From Niastella populi (GTDB lineage Bacteria; Bacteroidota; Bacteroidia; Chitinophagales; Chitinophagaceae): a DNA stretch of 64,000 nucleotides. The translations under genes and the position numbers were made by a program. The stretch covers positions 62,001 to 126,000 of the forward strand of contig NZ_LWBP01000123.1 of assembly GCF_002078015.1 (NCBI RefSeq), given 5' to 3'. Of the stretch, positions 45,985 to 55,514 are shown one piece after another. Below the pieces are notes generated by a model. It was not told where the DNA came from. It saw nothing but the letters and a program-made list of their open reading frames with translations, and did not search any database. Each line of letters begins with the position of its first letter. Within the stretch, counting starts at the first letter, position 1.

Positions 45985-46383
45985 ATGACCACCATTCAAA
46001 TCAAAGCGGCAAAAGGCCGTAGAATAGTATACTGGATCGTTACCTCATTATTGGTTTTGGGTATGTTGGCGGGAGCCGTTGCGCAATTACTCCGGTTGAA
46101 AGCGAATACCGATGGCATTATTCATCTCGGTTACCCTGTATATATGCTTTCTATTTTAGGCGCCTGGAAAATTGCCGGGGTGCTGGTGCTGCTGTTACCC
46201 GGTTTTACCTTATTGAAAGAATGGGCCTATGCCGGTTTCTTTTTCCTGATGACCGGGGCCGTTATTTCGCACCTGGTGAGTGGTGATGGATTTACCGGGG
46301 TAATATACCAGCTCATTTTTGTTATACTGATCGTTCTGAGCTGGTACCTGCGCCCGCAGAACAGAAAAATTGCGGTGTACTAA
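45985..46383 (+). CDS. DoxX-like membrane protein
   Basis: A 132-residue integral membrane protein with four predicted TM segments (about 14-35, 53-73, 80-98, 103-120) and a conserved-looking LGAWKIAGVLVLLLPG block. The pattern is that of DoxX-like four-TM proteins, here with unknown redox or stress role. It is a single plus-strand gene flanked by two minus-strand carbohydrate genes and is followed by the hairpin at 46391-46454. Confidence 0.8.
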   Translation: MTTIQIKAAKGRRIVYWIVTSLLVLGMLAGAVAQLLRLKANTDGIIHLGYPVYMLSILGAWKIAGVLVLLLPGFTLLKEWAYAGFFFLMTGAVISHLVSGDGFTGVIYQLIFVILIVLSWYLRPQNRKIAVY

Positions 46384-46390
46384 TAATAAA

Positions 46391-46454
46391 GAGACCTGTC
46401 AGGAGCGATTAAGCCAACTAAAAGCAAGCTCAAAAAGCGCACCTTACAGGTCTC
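46391..46454. terminator. Long-loop hairpin between the DoxX-like and pectate lyase genes
   Basis: GAGACCTGT (46391-46399) pairs with ACAGGTCTC (46446-46454), and inside it AGG and GCG pair with CCT and CGC across single-base bulges. The loop is about 30 nt. It lies between convergent genes and could be a bidirectional terminator or a structured RNA; no strong T run is seen. Confidence 0.5.
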
Positions 46455-46488
46455 CTTCTCTTCTGTTTCCTGCCAGGGGAAAACGTTA

Positions 46489-48117
46489 TTACATTTTTTC
46501 TTTTACCACGCTGTTGATATACTCTTCAATATTGGTATATCCATCGCCATCACGGTCTTTCACCGCATCGGCAGCATTGTTGGGATTTAACTTATGCGCG
46601 GTTTCCCAGTTATCGGGCATACCGTCATTGTCTTTGTCCTTATAAGGCGTGCCTTTGTATTCGGGATAACCGCCTACCTGGGTGGGATGAGTAATTATAC
46701 CCTGCTTATAAGAATCGACCGGTAACCGCCGTTTTATGAACTGCGAACCGATATTGGTTTTACCGCCTTCGGTATAGTAGATCTTATTTTCCTTTACCTG
46801 TTTTACGATGCGTTCGTCAACAGCATCGCGTTTTGGCAGGGTTGCGCCAGCATTTTCCAATACATAACTGTATGCTTCCTTTGCCGGCATAATGGTAACC
46901 TTTGGCATGGGAAAAGGTTTATCAACCCGGATCTGCGAAGTGAACTCACCTGCATCTTTCCCGTTACGCACCTGTACCCCGCCGGCCCAGTTGTCGCTGG
47001 TAACCGCTTCATTACCTTCCATAATATTGCCATTCACATAGGCTTTACCAAACTGTTCGGCATTCGTTTTATCGCGGCCCGACTCCGGTTTCAAAATACG
47101 ATGACCAATTGGTTCATCTTTTGGAGTAATGGGACCGGGTTTGAAATAGTTGTTGATGAAGTTGAACAATGATCGGTGATCGCCGCCATCGGCGCTGCGG
47201 TTCCACCAGTTATATACAACGTTGTTTACAAAGTTGAAATCACCATCCATCCCTATGGATGGGCTGCGGCTGATATTGCTCGACCAAAGGTTACGCATAA
47301 ACGCACTGTTATGTCCGCCAATGGTGCTGCCGAAAGCATGGTTGTAAGTATCGAGCCCTTCAGCGAAGATGCAGTTCGACATGGTGATGTTCACGGTAGG
47401 GAGCTTCTGCGGTTTCGATCCATCGCCTTTGTCGTACACGTGGCGGTACATGCTCATATTTTCATCGAGGCCCCAGCTTGCCGATACATGGTCGAAGACA
47501 ATATTGCCAACGCCATTGCCGCCAAGCGCATCATCGCGACGGGTTACTTCCGTTTCACCGCGACGGAAACGCATAAAGCGAACCACCACGTCATGGGTAT
47601 CTATCCATACAGATTCACCGGCAATACAAACGCCATCGCCGGGCGCCGTTTGTCCGGCAATAGTGATGTAAGGCGCACGAATGATCACCGGGCTTTTCAG
47701 GTGAATGATACCGGCTACATTAAATACAATGATACGGGCCCCACCCTGTTCGCATGCTTCGCGAAATGAACCGGGGCCGCTATCGTTCAGATTGGTAACT
47801 ACGAACACCCGGCCGCCGCGGCCGCCGAATGAATAAGCGCCACCGCCTTCAGCCCCGGGAAAAGCAGGGATTGTTGCCTGCGGCAGATCAGACGGTTTGG
47901 ATGCCCAGGGTATAAAGGGTTTCCCTTTTTTGGCATCGGCTTCTATTATGGGCAGGGCCTTTGCCCAGGCCTCATCAGACTTTCTTTTTACTTCATTCAA
48001 TACTTTGTTGGCAGAATCTTCCATTGCCGGGGGAATGGTAGGGTACTGGGCACGGGCAATCGAACCAAAATTTATACAGGTCAATGCCAATATGGCAACC
48101 CGCAGGGTTGTTATCAT
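46489..48117 (-). CDS. Secreted pectate lyase-like protein with C-terminal calcium-type repeats
   Basis: A protein of about 542 residues from ATG 48117, which gives a clear signal peptide (MITTLRVAILALTCINFG, cut near SIARAQ). Upstream in-frame ATGs at 48141 and 48159 would add a polar lead. The parallel beta-helix lyase pattern is visible: AFPGAEGGGAYSFGGRGG, TNLNDSGPGSFREAC, then YITIAGQTAPGDGV and VVRFMRFRRGE. The C-terminus has TSP3/dockerin-like loops (DKDNDGMPDNWE and DRDGDGYTNIEEY). It probably cleaves pectate by beta-elimination, with calcium. It is the last member of the carbohydrate region. Confidence 0.9.
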   Translation of the reverse strand: MITTLRVAILALTCINFGSIARAQYPTIPPAMEDSANKVLNEVKRKSDEAWAKALPIIEADAKKGKPFIPWASKPSDLPQATIPAFPGAEGGGAYSFGGRGGRVFVVTNLNDSGPGSFREACEQGGARIIVFNVAGIIHLKSPVIIRAPYITIAGQTAPGDGVCIAGESVWIDTHDVVVRFMRFRRGETEVTRRDDALGGNGVGNIVFDHVSASWGLDENMSMYRHVYDKGDGSKPQKLPTVNITMSNCIFAEGLDTYNHAFGSTIGGHNSAFMRNLWSSNISRSPSIGMDGDFNFVNNVVYNWWNRSADGGDHRSLFNFINNYFKPGPITPKDEPIGHRILKPESGRDKTNAEQFGKAYVNGNIMEGNEAVTSDNWAGGVQVRNGKDAGEFTSQIRVDKPFPMPKVTIMPAKEAYSYVLENAGATLPKRDAVDERIVKQVKENKIYYTEGGKTNIGSQFIKRRLPVDSYKQGIITHPTQVGGYPEYKGTPYKDKDNDGMPDNWETAHKLNPNNAADAVKDRDGDGYTNIEEYINSVVKEKM

Positions 48118-48333
48118 GTTATAACATTTTGTGTTTATCATGTTTAAATGTCTGTTCAACCTTTATCAATACCAGAGTCGATAACAGGAGCTTGCAGGTT
48201 GCATAGTATCAGGTCATTTTTGTTAATGCGAAAGAAAAATGGCGCCCATACCAATATGGATACAGGACACACCAGGATGGACAAATGTGGCTTGCAGGCA
48301 GTCGTTTAATTAACTCGCCGCCGCTATAATCTG

Positions 48334-48624
48334 TTATTCATATAAACCGATCTTTTTGCGCAGCTCATGCATTTCCTGCTGCATGGTTTCTATACGCTCA
48401 AGCAAATGAAAAATGGTCTCTATTCCCTCGAGGTTGATATCGAGATCGTAATGCAGCCGTATCATTTTTTCAACCGACGGCAGCTGCGCATCGGGTATCG
48501 CCTGCTGCTCGTTCACTGTTTCGATATTTACCAGGCCATGCTGCGACAATGATTCAATAAATGACACTTCTATATGATGGGCAGCGCAGAATTCGCTTAC
48601 GATGATCAGCGTTTCATTACTCAT
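48334..48624 (-). CDS. cbpM: Chaperone modulator CbpM
   Basis: A 96-residue CbpM/MerR-like protein: the N-terminal helix-turn-helix-like part (MSNETLIIVSEFCAAHHIE, then SLSQHGLVNI) and a C-terminal coiled helix (IFHLLERIETMQQEMHELRK). CbpM binds the J domain of CbpA and inhibits its cochaperone and DNA-binding activity. The cbpA gene lies directly upstream with a 10-bp gap on the same strand, the usual cbpAM order. Confidence 0.92.
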   Translation of the reverse strand: MSNETLIIVSEFCAAHHIEVSFIESLSQHGLVNIETVNEQQAIPDAQLPSVEKMIRLHYDLDINLEGIETIFHLLERIETMQQEMHELRKKIGLYE

Positions 48625-48634
48625 GGCAAGTAGT

Positions 48635-49534
48635 TTATTTCAGTTCTGACAGTTGTTTTATTAGTTCCTTTTGCTTCTCTGTAAGGTTGGTTGGCAATTT
48701 TACATGCATGGTCACATACAGGTCGCCAAACTTTCCTTCCTCCTTATATATGGGAAACCCCTTCTCTTTAAGCCGTACTTTTGTTCCGTTCTGTGTTTCG
48801 GGTTTCACTTTCAGTTTAAGCTTGCCGCCCAGGGTGTCAATAGTAATTTCCCCGCCAAGCAATGCGGTATACAGATCGATGTGCTGGTTAAGATACAGAT
48901 CGTTACCCATACGTTTGAACGGCGTATTGTTCACAATTGAGAAAGTGATGTACAGGTCGCCTGCAGGCCCGCCGTTTACCCCTTCGCCCCCATGCCCTTT
49001 CAGGCGGATCTTCTGACCATCTTCTATACCAGCGGGAATCGTAATGCGTACATTTTTCCCATTTATGGTGAGCGTTTGCTTATGGGTGGTATATGCATCT
49101 GTAAGATCGATCTTCAGCTCCGACTCATAATCCTGCCCGCGGAACTTCGCCGTTCTTCTACCCTGGCCATGTGGCCTTCCGCCGAACAATGACTCGAAGA
49201 AATCGGAGAAATCGCCGCCGCCAAAATCTTCCGCGGAAAACTGCTGACCGCCGCCGCCAAACGGCTGCTGCCGCTGCTGGCCCCTTCCCGCCTTTTCAAA
49301 TTGTTCGGCATGCTCCCAGTCTTTTCCGTACTGGTCGTACTTTTTCCTCTTTTCAGGATCGCTCAACACCTCATTTGCTTCATTGATCTGCTGAAATTTT
49401 TTACTGGCTGCCGCGTCATTGGGATTCACATCAGGATGATGTTTGCGCGCCAGCTTCCGATATGCTTTCTTTATATCTTCCTGGGTAGCGTTTTTATCAA
49501 CGCCCAGTATACTGTAATAATCGACGAACTCCAT
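48635..49534 (-). CDS. cbpA: CbpA-type DnaJ cochaperone
   Basis: A 299-residue J-domain protein. The J domain at about 5-70 has the HPD motif in [10 protein letters not shown] Gly/Phe-rich linker ([27 protein letters not shown]) follows, then two DnaJ C-terminal substrate domains ([14 protein letters not shown] and [21 protein letters not shown]). The zinc-finger region of DnaJ is absent, as in CbpA. It stimulates DnaK and may bind curved DNA. The cbpM inhibitor gene follows by 10 bp. Confidence 0.93.
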   Translation of the reverse strand: MEFVDYYSILGVDKNATQEDIKKAYRKLARKHHPDVNPNDAAASKKFQQINEANEVLSDPEKRKKYDQYGKDWEHAEQFEKAGRGQQRQQPFGGGGQQFSAEDFGGGDFSDFFESLFGGRPHGQGRRTAKFRGQDYESELKIDLTDAYTTHKQTLTINGKNVRITIPAGIEDGQKIRLKGHGGEGVNGGPAGDLYITFSIVNNTPFKRMGNDLYLNQHIDLYTALLGGEITIDTLGGKLKLKVKPETQNGTKVRLKEKGFPIYKEEGKFGDLYVTMHVKLPTNLTEKQKELIKQLSELK

Positions 49535-49598
49535 AAAACCGTTTTTATCTTTTCAATACTATCCGGTATTAAATTTACTGAAAGAATATAAACAAAAA

Positions 49599-49632
49599 AA
49601 AAGACCATACCGGCAGCCGGCGATGGTCTTTT
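49599..49632 (-). terminator. Intrinsic terminator of the dsbD/iscS operon
   Basis: On the minus strand AAAAGACCAT / ATGGTCTTTT forms a 10-bp stem with CCGG pairs within the 14-nt loop, followed by about nine T. It lies 33 bp after the cysteine desulfurase stop and before cbpA. Confidence 0.88.
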
Positions 49633-49665
49633 CATGGCTACACATATATGCAGCAATCATACTAT

Positions 49666-50814
49666 TTATATTTCCTGCAAACTGAACAGTTCTTCCAGCA
49701 CGCCAACCACTTTATCTACTTCCGCCTTTGTATTGTACTTGCTGAATGAAAAACGGATGGTATTGCAGACCTCATTTTTCTGTAACGCTCTTATTACATG
49801 CGAGCCGCTGTTATCGCCGCTGCTGCAGGCGCTTCCGCCCGAAACGCAAATACCCGCCATATCGAGCTCAAGCAGCAACGAACCGCTGTTGGGTGTTTTG
49901 GGAAAACAAACGCTCAGCACGGTGTACAATGAATTATCCGGGCTGTTAAAACCAACGCCGGGAATAACTTCCTGCAGCTTTTGTTTCATGTATGCTTTCA
50001 ACCGGGCGATGTACTGGCTTTCTTTTTCATAAGCGTTCATGGCAAGCTCCAGCGCTTTGGCAAAACCAACGATACCATATACATTTTCGGTACCGGCACG
50101 CATGTTCCGTTCCTGCGAACCGCCATAAATAAGCGGTTCTATTTGCAAACCGGCATGAATATACAGAATGCCAACCCCCTTGGGCCCATGAAACTTATGA
50201 CCGGCGCCTGAGATGAAATGCACACCCGACTCGAGTAAGTTCAATGGATAATGCCCTACGGTTTGCACACAATCTGAATGAAAGATGGCATTGTATTGTT
50301 TACACAGCGCGCCTACACGCACTATATCGAGGAGCGTGCCTATTTCATTATTCGCATGCATCAAAGAAACCAGTACCTTTTTTCCGGCAGCGGTAACTTC
50401 TTTCAACTGCGTTTCAAGGTTATCGTAATCCACTTCACCGGTTGGCGTCAATGCCACCAGCGAAAAAGGAACCTGCTGGGCGCGGCAATAATATTCAACC
50501 GTATGCAAAACGGCATGGTGCTCGATAGGCGATGTAATTATATGCGTACAGCCGAGGTCGAGCACAGCCGATGCAATGGCGGTGTTATTGCTCTCGGTAC
50601 CACCGCTGGTAAAGTAAATGGTTGCAGGCGCAACGCCCAGCAGGGTCGCTACATTTTTGCGGGCGGTTTCAACACCCAGCTTTGCCATTCTGCCAACTGA
50701 ATAATTGGAAGAAGGATTGCCGAAAGTATCTTTCATAAACGGCAACATTGCCTCCAGCACTTCGCTATCGAGCGGTGTGGTGGCTGCATTGTCAAAGTAT
50801 ATTGCTTGCTTCAT
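49666..50814 (-). CDS. iscS: Cysteine desulfurase (NifS/IscS class)
   Basis: A 382-residue PLP enzyme that takes sulfur from cysteine and passes it to Fe-S scaffold or tRNA-modifying proteins. The PLP Lys is Lys207 in GAGHKFHGPKG, His100 near HIITSPIEHHAVLH is the ring-stacking His, and the persulfide Cys is Cys330 in SGGSACSSGD. The SGGTESNN motif and the Cys position near the C-terminal third fit NifS/IscS. It starts 21 bp after the dsbD stop on the same strand and ends at a strong terminator, so the two are co-transcribed. Confidence 0.93.
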   Translation of the reverse strand: MKQAIYFDNAATTPLDSEVLEAMLPFMKDTFGNPSSNYSVGRMAKLGVETARKNVATLLGVAPATIYFTSGGTESNNTAIASAVLDLGCTHIITSPIEHHAVLHTVEYYCRAQQVPFSLVALTPTGEVDYDNLETQLKEVTAAGKKVLVSLMHANNEIGTLLDIVRVGALCKQYNAIFHSDCVQTVGHYPLNLLESGVHFISGAGHKFHGPKGVGILYIHAGLQIEPLIYGGSQERNMRAGTENVYGIVGFAKALELAMNAYEKESQYIARLKAYMKQKLQEVIPGVGFNSPDNSLYTVLSVCFPKTPNSGSLLLELDMAGICVSGGSACSSGDNSGSHVIRALQKNEVCNTIRFSFSKYNTKAEVDKVVGVLEELFSLQEI

Positions 50815-50835
50815 AATTCGCTGAACTATGGTTAT

Positions 50836-52488
50836 TTAATTAGTGGTATTATATGAATCCAGTCCTTTTTTCAGGAACTCCTTATAATTTTCTACATCAT
50901 AGTCGGCACCCTGCGGCGGAGTAAGCAGTTGTTTTGTTTTGGGATCGAGCAAAACATAAAAGGGCTGTGAATTGGCTTTGAATTCGCTTGTTTGCAGATT
51001 GCTCCATTTATTGCCGATGGTTTTTATACGGCGGCCATCGGAAGTCGTATACTGTTCCGCATCGGGCAATGTGGTTTTATCGTCAACATACAACTGGATC
51101 AACACATAGTCGTCGTTGATCAGTTTGTTAACCCCGGCATCGGGCCACACATTCGCTTCCATTTTACGGCAGTTCACACAGGCATGGCCGGTAAAATCGA
51201 TCATTACCGGCTTGCCTGCATGTTGAGCGTAGGCTATACCTTCATCATAATCAAAAAACGGTTGAAAACCTTTCGGGGCTTCAAACAGATCGGCGTATTT
51301 GCGCGTTGCGTTTGTACCCGGTTGTTTTTCATGGCCAACTCCGGATGAAAGATCAAAATCCTGGGTGCTCATTGGCGGCAGGAAAGCACTTACACTTTTC
51401 AGTGGCGCGCCCCATAAGCCGGGTACCAGGTACATGGTAAATGAAAAGCAAATGATCGCCAGAAACAAACGAGGTATAGATATATGGGTTAAGGGGCTGT
51501 CATGATTGAAGCGGATCTTACCCAACAGGTACAAGCCAAGCAACCCGAAGATCACGATCCAGAGAGAAAGGAATATTTCCCTGTCGAACCACTTCCAGTG
51601 ATACGCGAGGTCGACGTTGCTCAGGAACTTCAGGGCAAACGCCAGTTCGAGAAAACCCAACGTTACCTTAACGCTGTTGAGCCAGCTGCCCGATTTTGGC
51701 AATGAGTTCATCCATGAAGGGAACATCGCAAACAGCGTGAACGGAAGCGCCAGCGCCAGCGAAAAACCAAACATGCCTACCGCCGGCCCCATCAGCGCAC
51801 CGGTAGTGGCCGTTTGCGCCAGCAATGTACCGATGATGGGCCCCGTACAGCTAAAGGAAACTAGGGCCAGCGTGGCGGCCATAAAGAATATTCCGCCCAA
51901 ACCTTTGCCGCCCGCTCTGCTGCCCACCTTATTTACCCAACCAGACGGCAAGGCAATTTCAAACGCCCCAAAGAACGAAGCGGCAAAAACGACAAGCAAC
52001 AGGAAAAAAAAGAAATTGAAAATACCATTGGTAGCCAGATCATTCAGCGCATCGGCGCCAAACACAAGGGTTATCAGTAATCCCAGCGATACGTACAAAC
52101 CAATAATGCTGAGGCCGTATACAATCGCTTTACCAACCGCGCCCTTACCCTTTGAGCTCTTTGTAAAAAAGCTTACCGTCATTGGCAACATGGGAAAAAT
52201 ACAGGGCATCAGTACAGCAGCAAAACCACCCAGTAAACCGGCAATAAAAATAGCCGGCAGGGTTTGGGGCGAAGCTTCCTGCGCGTTTGTTATTACAGCA
52301 TGTTTTATTGCCACGGAATCAGTTTTAGCAGCTACAGGAGCTACCTGTTCCGTTGCCGCACTATCGGTAATGGGCGTGAACTCTATATCTTCGGTTGATA
52401 CCGTATCCTGCGCATGCCCTGCAGCAGCGCCGGTAAAAAGGATCAGTATCATCAACAGGGCTTTCAGCCACGTGTTATTTGCAAACAT
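50836..52488 (-). CDS. dsbD: DsbD-like thiol-disulfide reductase, membrane plus thioredoxin domains
   Basis: A 550-residue protein. After a signal peptide (GAAAGHAQ) there is no N-terminal DsbD alpha domain; instead an acidic linker leads to an eight-TM-type domain with the redox Cys pair Cys96 (LMPCIFPM) and Cys214 (FSCTGPIIG). A C-terminal thioredoxin-like domain has Cys438-x-x-Cys441 (HACVNCRKM). It carries electrons from the cytoplasm to the periplasm for disulfide reduction and cytochrome maturation. The missing alpha domain is in the neighbouring gene 52565-53026. It is followed by iscS. Confidence 0.92.
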   Translation of the reverse strand: MFANNTWLKALLMILILFTGAAAGHAQDTVSTEDIEFTPITDSAATEQVAPVAAKTDSVAIKHAVITNAQEASPQTLPAIFIAGLLGGFAAVLMPCIFPMLPMTVSFFTKSSKGKGAVGKAIVYGLSIIGLYVSLGLLITLVFGADALNDLATNGIFNFFFFLLLVVFAASFFGAFEIALPSGWVNKVGSRAGGKGLGGIFFMAATLALVSFSCTGPIIGTLLAQTATTGALMGPAVGMFGFSLALALPFTLFAMFPSWMNSLPKSGSWLNSVKVTLGFLELAFALKFLSNVDLAYHWKWFDREIFLSLWIVIFGLLGLYLLGKIRFNHDSPLTHISIPRLFLAIICFSFTMYLVPGLWGAPLKSVSAFLPPMSTQDFDLSSGVGHEKQPGTNATRKYADLFEAPKGFQPFFDYDEGIAYAQHAGKPVMIDFTGHACVNCRKMEANVWPDAGVNKLINDDYVLIQLYVDDKTTLPDAEQYTTSDGRRIKTIGNKWSNLQTSEFKANSQPFYVLLDPKTKQLLTPPQGADYDVENYKEFLKKGLDSYNTTN

Positions 52489-52564
52489 AGATGTTTATTG
52501 AGGTGTGCACACTTACCCAACGTCGTTTACGTAAAGTGCGGCACAACTTTGATTAGGTAGAAAA

Positions 52565-53026
52565 TTACTTAATGGGAATGCTGAAAGCCTGCTCAGTAGG
52601 CGGAAGACATTTTTCATCGTTGCAAACCATGTACTCCACAGCGCCCTTTACCGTTGCGGGAAACTTACCCACTTTTACTTTTTGCTGAAAGATCACCGAC
52701 TTTTCAAAGAAAGCCACCTTCATACCGAATGCAGGTTCCATACGTACGATCGGTTTCGGTTCTTTGGTAGTTCCATTTAAAGTATAATCCTTAGAGGCGG
52801 GGAAAGTAAACGTGGTTTTAACCGGGCCGCCTTCTTCCACTGTTTGAGAATACAAATGCCAGCCGCCTTCAATAGTAGCTTTAATGAACACAACCGCTTC
52901 GGTGGCGCTAAGCTTTTTGGCGCCATAACTCCACTTTACGGGATTCAGGATCTGGGCGCTTCCCTTCAGGGCAGACAATACGAGCACAGCAGCGAAAAAT
53001 GCTTTCGTTGAAAATCGCATACACAA
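52565..53026 (-). CDS. Separate N-terminal (alpha) domain of DsbD
   Basis: A 153-residue exported protein with signal peptide (cut near KGSAQ). The domain matches the DsbD N-terminal immunoglobulin-like alpha domain: YGAKKLSATEAVVFIKATIE, GGWHLYSQTVEEGG split by a strand turn, and the redox Cys pair in VCNDEKCLPP. In E. coli DsbD the three domains are one polypeptide; here this domain is a distinct gene 76 bp upstream of dsbD on the same strand. It should pass electrons from the membrane domain to periplasmic substrates. Confidence 0.88.
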   Translation of the reverse strand: MCMRFSTKAFFAAVLVLSALKGSAQILNPVKWSYGAKKLSATEAVVFIKATIEGGWHLYSQTVEEGGPVKTTFTFPASKDYTLNGTTKEPKPIVRMEPAFGMKVAFFEKSVIFQQKVKVGKFPATVKGAVEYMVCNDEKCLPPTEQAFSIPIK

Positions 53027-53069
53027 TGATTTAGACGGAATGGAAAATTATATTACCAGGAATCGGTTT

Positions 53070-53083
53070 GCAAAGGTCTTTGC
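53070..53083. promoter_or_regulatory. GCAAAG palindrome in the dsbD-lrp divergent region
   Basis: GCAAAGGTCTTTGC has inverted 6-bp halves around GT, between the divergent nDsbD and Lrp starts. A regulator site is possible; the Lrp-type protein itself is one candidate. Confidence 0.35.
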
Positions 53084-53231
53084 CTTTATGGGAACTAAAA
53101 TTGACAAACTTTCCGTTTATTTCCAATAGGATTGCCGTTTATCCATAAATTTTATGGCCAAACGACCGTTTTTCTTACTTTTATTCGGAAATCAGAATCT
53201 TAATACAGCAATTCCTGTTACTTTTTTCAAT

Positions 53232-53699
53232 ATGCAACTGCCCGAATTAGACACTATCGACCTTCAGATTTTGCGTTTGTTACAAAAAGACGCTTCCCTT
53301 ACCAACAAGGAGATCGCATTTGAGCTCGAAAAATCGGTAGCCACGATTCATGAGCGCATCAGGAAGCTGAAAGAACAGGGATACATAAAGAAGATCGTGG
53401 CCCTGCTCGACCGCAAAAAAATAAACAGGGGACTTATCGCCTTTTCGCAGGTATTATTAAATGATCATACCGCGAAAACCTTAAAAACATTCGAAGAAGA
53501 GGTGTCGCGTTTTCCTGAAGTGATGGAATGTTTTCAGATGACGGGCACTTTCGATTTTATCCTGCGCATCGCCACCAGCGACATGGATGCTTACCACGAT
53601 TTCTACCGTAACAAACTTGCTACGTTACCGAACATCACCACCGTTCAAAGTTTCTTTGTGTTATCGGAAACAAAAAGCATCACTGCTTATCCGATATAG
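53232..53699 (+). CDS. Lrp/AsnC family transcriptional regulator
   Basis: A 155-residue regulator from ATG 53232 (MQLPELDTIDLQI); an upstream in-frame ATG at 53154 adds 26 residues without family match. The N-terminal HTH is in LQKDASLTNKEIAFELEKS (about 15-35), with VATIHERIRKLKEQGYI. The C-terminal RAM ligand domain runs to the end (MDAYHDFYRNKLATLPN). Lrp proteins bind amino acids or related effectors. It is divergent from the nDsbD gene, which it could regulate. It is followed by a repeat-rich region. Confidence 0.92.
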   Translation: MQLPELDTIDLQILRLLQKDASLTNKEIAFELEKSVATIHERIRKLKEQGYIKKIVALLDRKKINRGLIAFSQVLLNDHTAKTLKTFEEEVSRFPEVMECFQMTGTFDFILRIATSDMDAYHDFYRNKLATLPNITTVQSFFVLSETKSITAYPI

Positions 53700-53725
53700 G
53701 TGAATGGTGAATGGTCGATGATGAA
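53698..53725. repeat. Heptad array after the lrp gene
   Basis: Units GGTGAAT, GGTGAAT, GGTCGAT, GATGAAT follow at 7-nt steps directly after the Lrp stop. The 428 bp between lrp and the histidine kinase hold repeats of the same family and no gene was found there. Confidence 0.8.
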
Positions 53726-53954
53726 TACCCGAAAACTCGTGCCAATGAACAATATGCCGCTCGTTCTGCAATGGAAAAAGAATGCTGCCATCGATACAGG
53801 GGTACTTGCATCGATGGCGCAAACAAAAACAACCAACGTATGTACGATACGAAAAACCCATTTCGTACGCAGGTCCAAGATAGAAAGTTACTCCCCGCCA
53901 TTCAATGTCATTAACCACTGAAATAATGGTACATTTTACTATTCCCCCGGGCTT

Positions 53955-54118
53955 GTTCTTTTATTCGAGGCTCATAACTAATTGCTGGCCTCGACGATTT
54001 CGGTTTATGGTTTATTGTTTTTGGTTTATGGTTCTTTTATTCGACACTCGTAACTAATTGCCGGCTTTCAGCTGTATTCTGTATTTGCTCGTTGCCTCGT
54101 TGCCTAGTTGCCTTTATG
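53955..54118. repeat. Composite repeat region with two 18-nt cores and a 17-nt core
   Basis: It contains GTTCTTTTATTCGAGGCT (53955-53972), then heptads TTTATGG, TTTATTG, TTTTTGG, TTTATGG (54004-54031), GTTCTTTTATTCGACACT (54031-54048), CTGTATTCTGTATTTGC (54072-54088) and octads CTCGTTGC, CTCGTTGC, CTAGTTGC (about 54087-54110). The whole order resembles the reverse complement of the 36658-36983 block. Confidence 0.85.
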
Positions 54119-54127
54119 CCTTGCCTT

Positions 54128-55483
54128 TCAGCTAAATACCAGGTAAAAAACATTATACCCTCCTTCCCTGAAAAAACTAACGTTTCCCCTATGCAGTTCC
54201 GTGATCTGTTTTACCAGTGGCAGGCCCAAACCATTTCCCTTTATGCTGGTGGCGTTCGAGGCGCGGTAGAAAGGTGTGAACATCAGGCTTTCCTCTTCGG
54301 TCGACAATGGTTTGCCGAGGTTTTTAAAGATCAGTTTCTTTGAATTCTCCAGCAGCCGAACGATCACAATGGCCTTTCCATCGTCAGCATACTGCAATGC
54401 ATTTTTCAGCAGGTTATTAAAGGCCATGGTTAGCAACGGCACATTGGCATGGATCATCAACGCCTCTTCTTCAGCAGCCTCGCCTTCGAAATTTACTTCT
54501 ATCAGCGAATTCGGGAACAGGGCCTGAATGATCTCTACCGATCTGAACAACAGTTCATCGAGCCGCACCCGCGGATACTCCCGTTCGGTTACCATCTTAT
54601 AATCTGACAACAACAATAACGAATTGGTGATGCCGGTCAGGTTCTGTTGCTGCAGGTATAACTGCTCCAGCGCCTGCCTGTATTGCTGTACGTTCAATTC
54701 CCTGGCCAGGGCATTTTCGGTAATGCCGATCATAGCAGTAAGCGGCGTTCTGAGCTCGTGCGAGGCGTAATGCACAAAATCCTTCTGAATACTGAACGAT
54801 TGCTGCAGCCGCTCCAGCATCTGGTTGAACCGGGCAGCGAGGCTGTTCACCTCTTCCCCCTGCCCTTCCTGCTTCAGCCTTATGTCGAGATTGGCTGAAT
54901 TGATATTCTGCAAATTGTTTTTTAAAGATTCAAGCGGGTTGATAACGCGTTTTACAAAAAAATAGGTGGCCGCCCAGCCAACGATCAAACCCGAAAAATA
55001 TACGATGATCATCACCCATTTCAGGAAGGTCATTTTTCTGCGGCCGTATTTATCGAAGGCTTCGGCCAGAATGGTATAGTCTTTATTATCCTGCCTGATA
55101 TAAATGGCTATCAGCTCATCGCTGCCTTTCGTTGTAAAAATTTCCTTTTCCTCCTTTACCCGCGCCAGCAGCGACCGGTCATAATCGATCTCTTTATCGT
55201 CGATACTGGTATAGATCGCCCGTTCACCTTCAAAGATCATGATCTTTTCGTTGTATAAGGTGTTTAGCGTGTTCCTGTCTATAACCTTCAACAGGTCAAG
55301 ATCGATCTGTTCTACTTCTATCAGCAGTTTAAACGTGGTAAGCGAACGGTCCTTCAGCCTGTTATAAAACTCTTCCCTGCGAAAGTCGGCAGATGAAAAA
55401 TAAACGATCAGCAGCGCTATGGCAAAAAAAACGGTGAACAGAATGGAAAACCCTATGGCGAATCGTACCCGTAAGCTTTTCAT
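54128..55483 (-). CDS. Membrane sensor histidine kinase
   Basis: A 451-residue kinase. It has a first TM (about 10-30), a periplasmic sensor of about 125 residues, a second TM (about 155-178), a HAMP-like linker, the HisKA domain with the phosphoacceptor His242 in YASHELRTPLT, and a HATPase domain (NLLKNALQYADDG, then GNGLGLPLVKQITELH). This is the QseC/EnvZ-like plan. It starts 31 bp after the cognate response regulator stop on the same strand. The stimulus is unknown. Confidence 0.93.
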   Translation of the reverse strand: MKSLRVRFAIGFSILFTVFFAIALLIVYFSSADFRREEFYNRLKDRSLTTFKLLIEVEQIDLDLLKVIDRNTLNTLYNEKIMIFEGERAIYTSIDDKEIDYDRSLLARVKEEKEIFTTKGSDELIAIYIRQDNKDYTILAEAFDKYGRRKMTFLKWVMIIVYFSGLIVGWAATYFFVKRVINPLESLKNNLQNINSANLDIRLKQEGQGEEVNSLAARFNQMLERLQQSFSIQKDFVHYASHELRTPLTAMIGITENALARELNVQQYRQALEQLYLQQQNLTGITNSLLLLSDYKMVTEREYPRVRLDELLFRSVEIIQALFPNSLIEVNFEGEAAEEEALMIHANVPLLTMAFNNLLKNALQYADDGKAIVIVRLLENSKKLIFKNLGKPLSTEEESLMFTPFYRASNATSIKGNGLGLPLVKQITELHRGNVSFFREGGYNVFYLVFS

Positions 55484-55514
55484 ATATTACTATGATGTAT
55501 TCGGTATAACGTAA

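Noticed and set aside
51617-52501. Open frame of 294 codons on the plus strand across dsbD
   Set aside because: It is antisense to dsbD, which has Cys motifs and a thioredoxin domain; the frame is a shadow of codon bias.
53661-53921. Several overlapping short frames after lrp
   Set aside because: All frames in this repeat-rich region are of similar length in several phases and none has a family, so they are chance frames.
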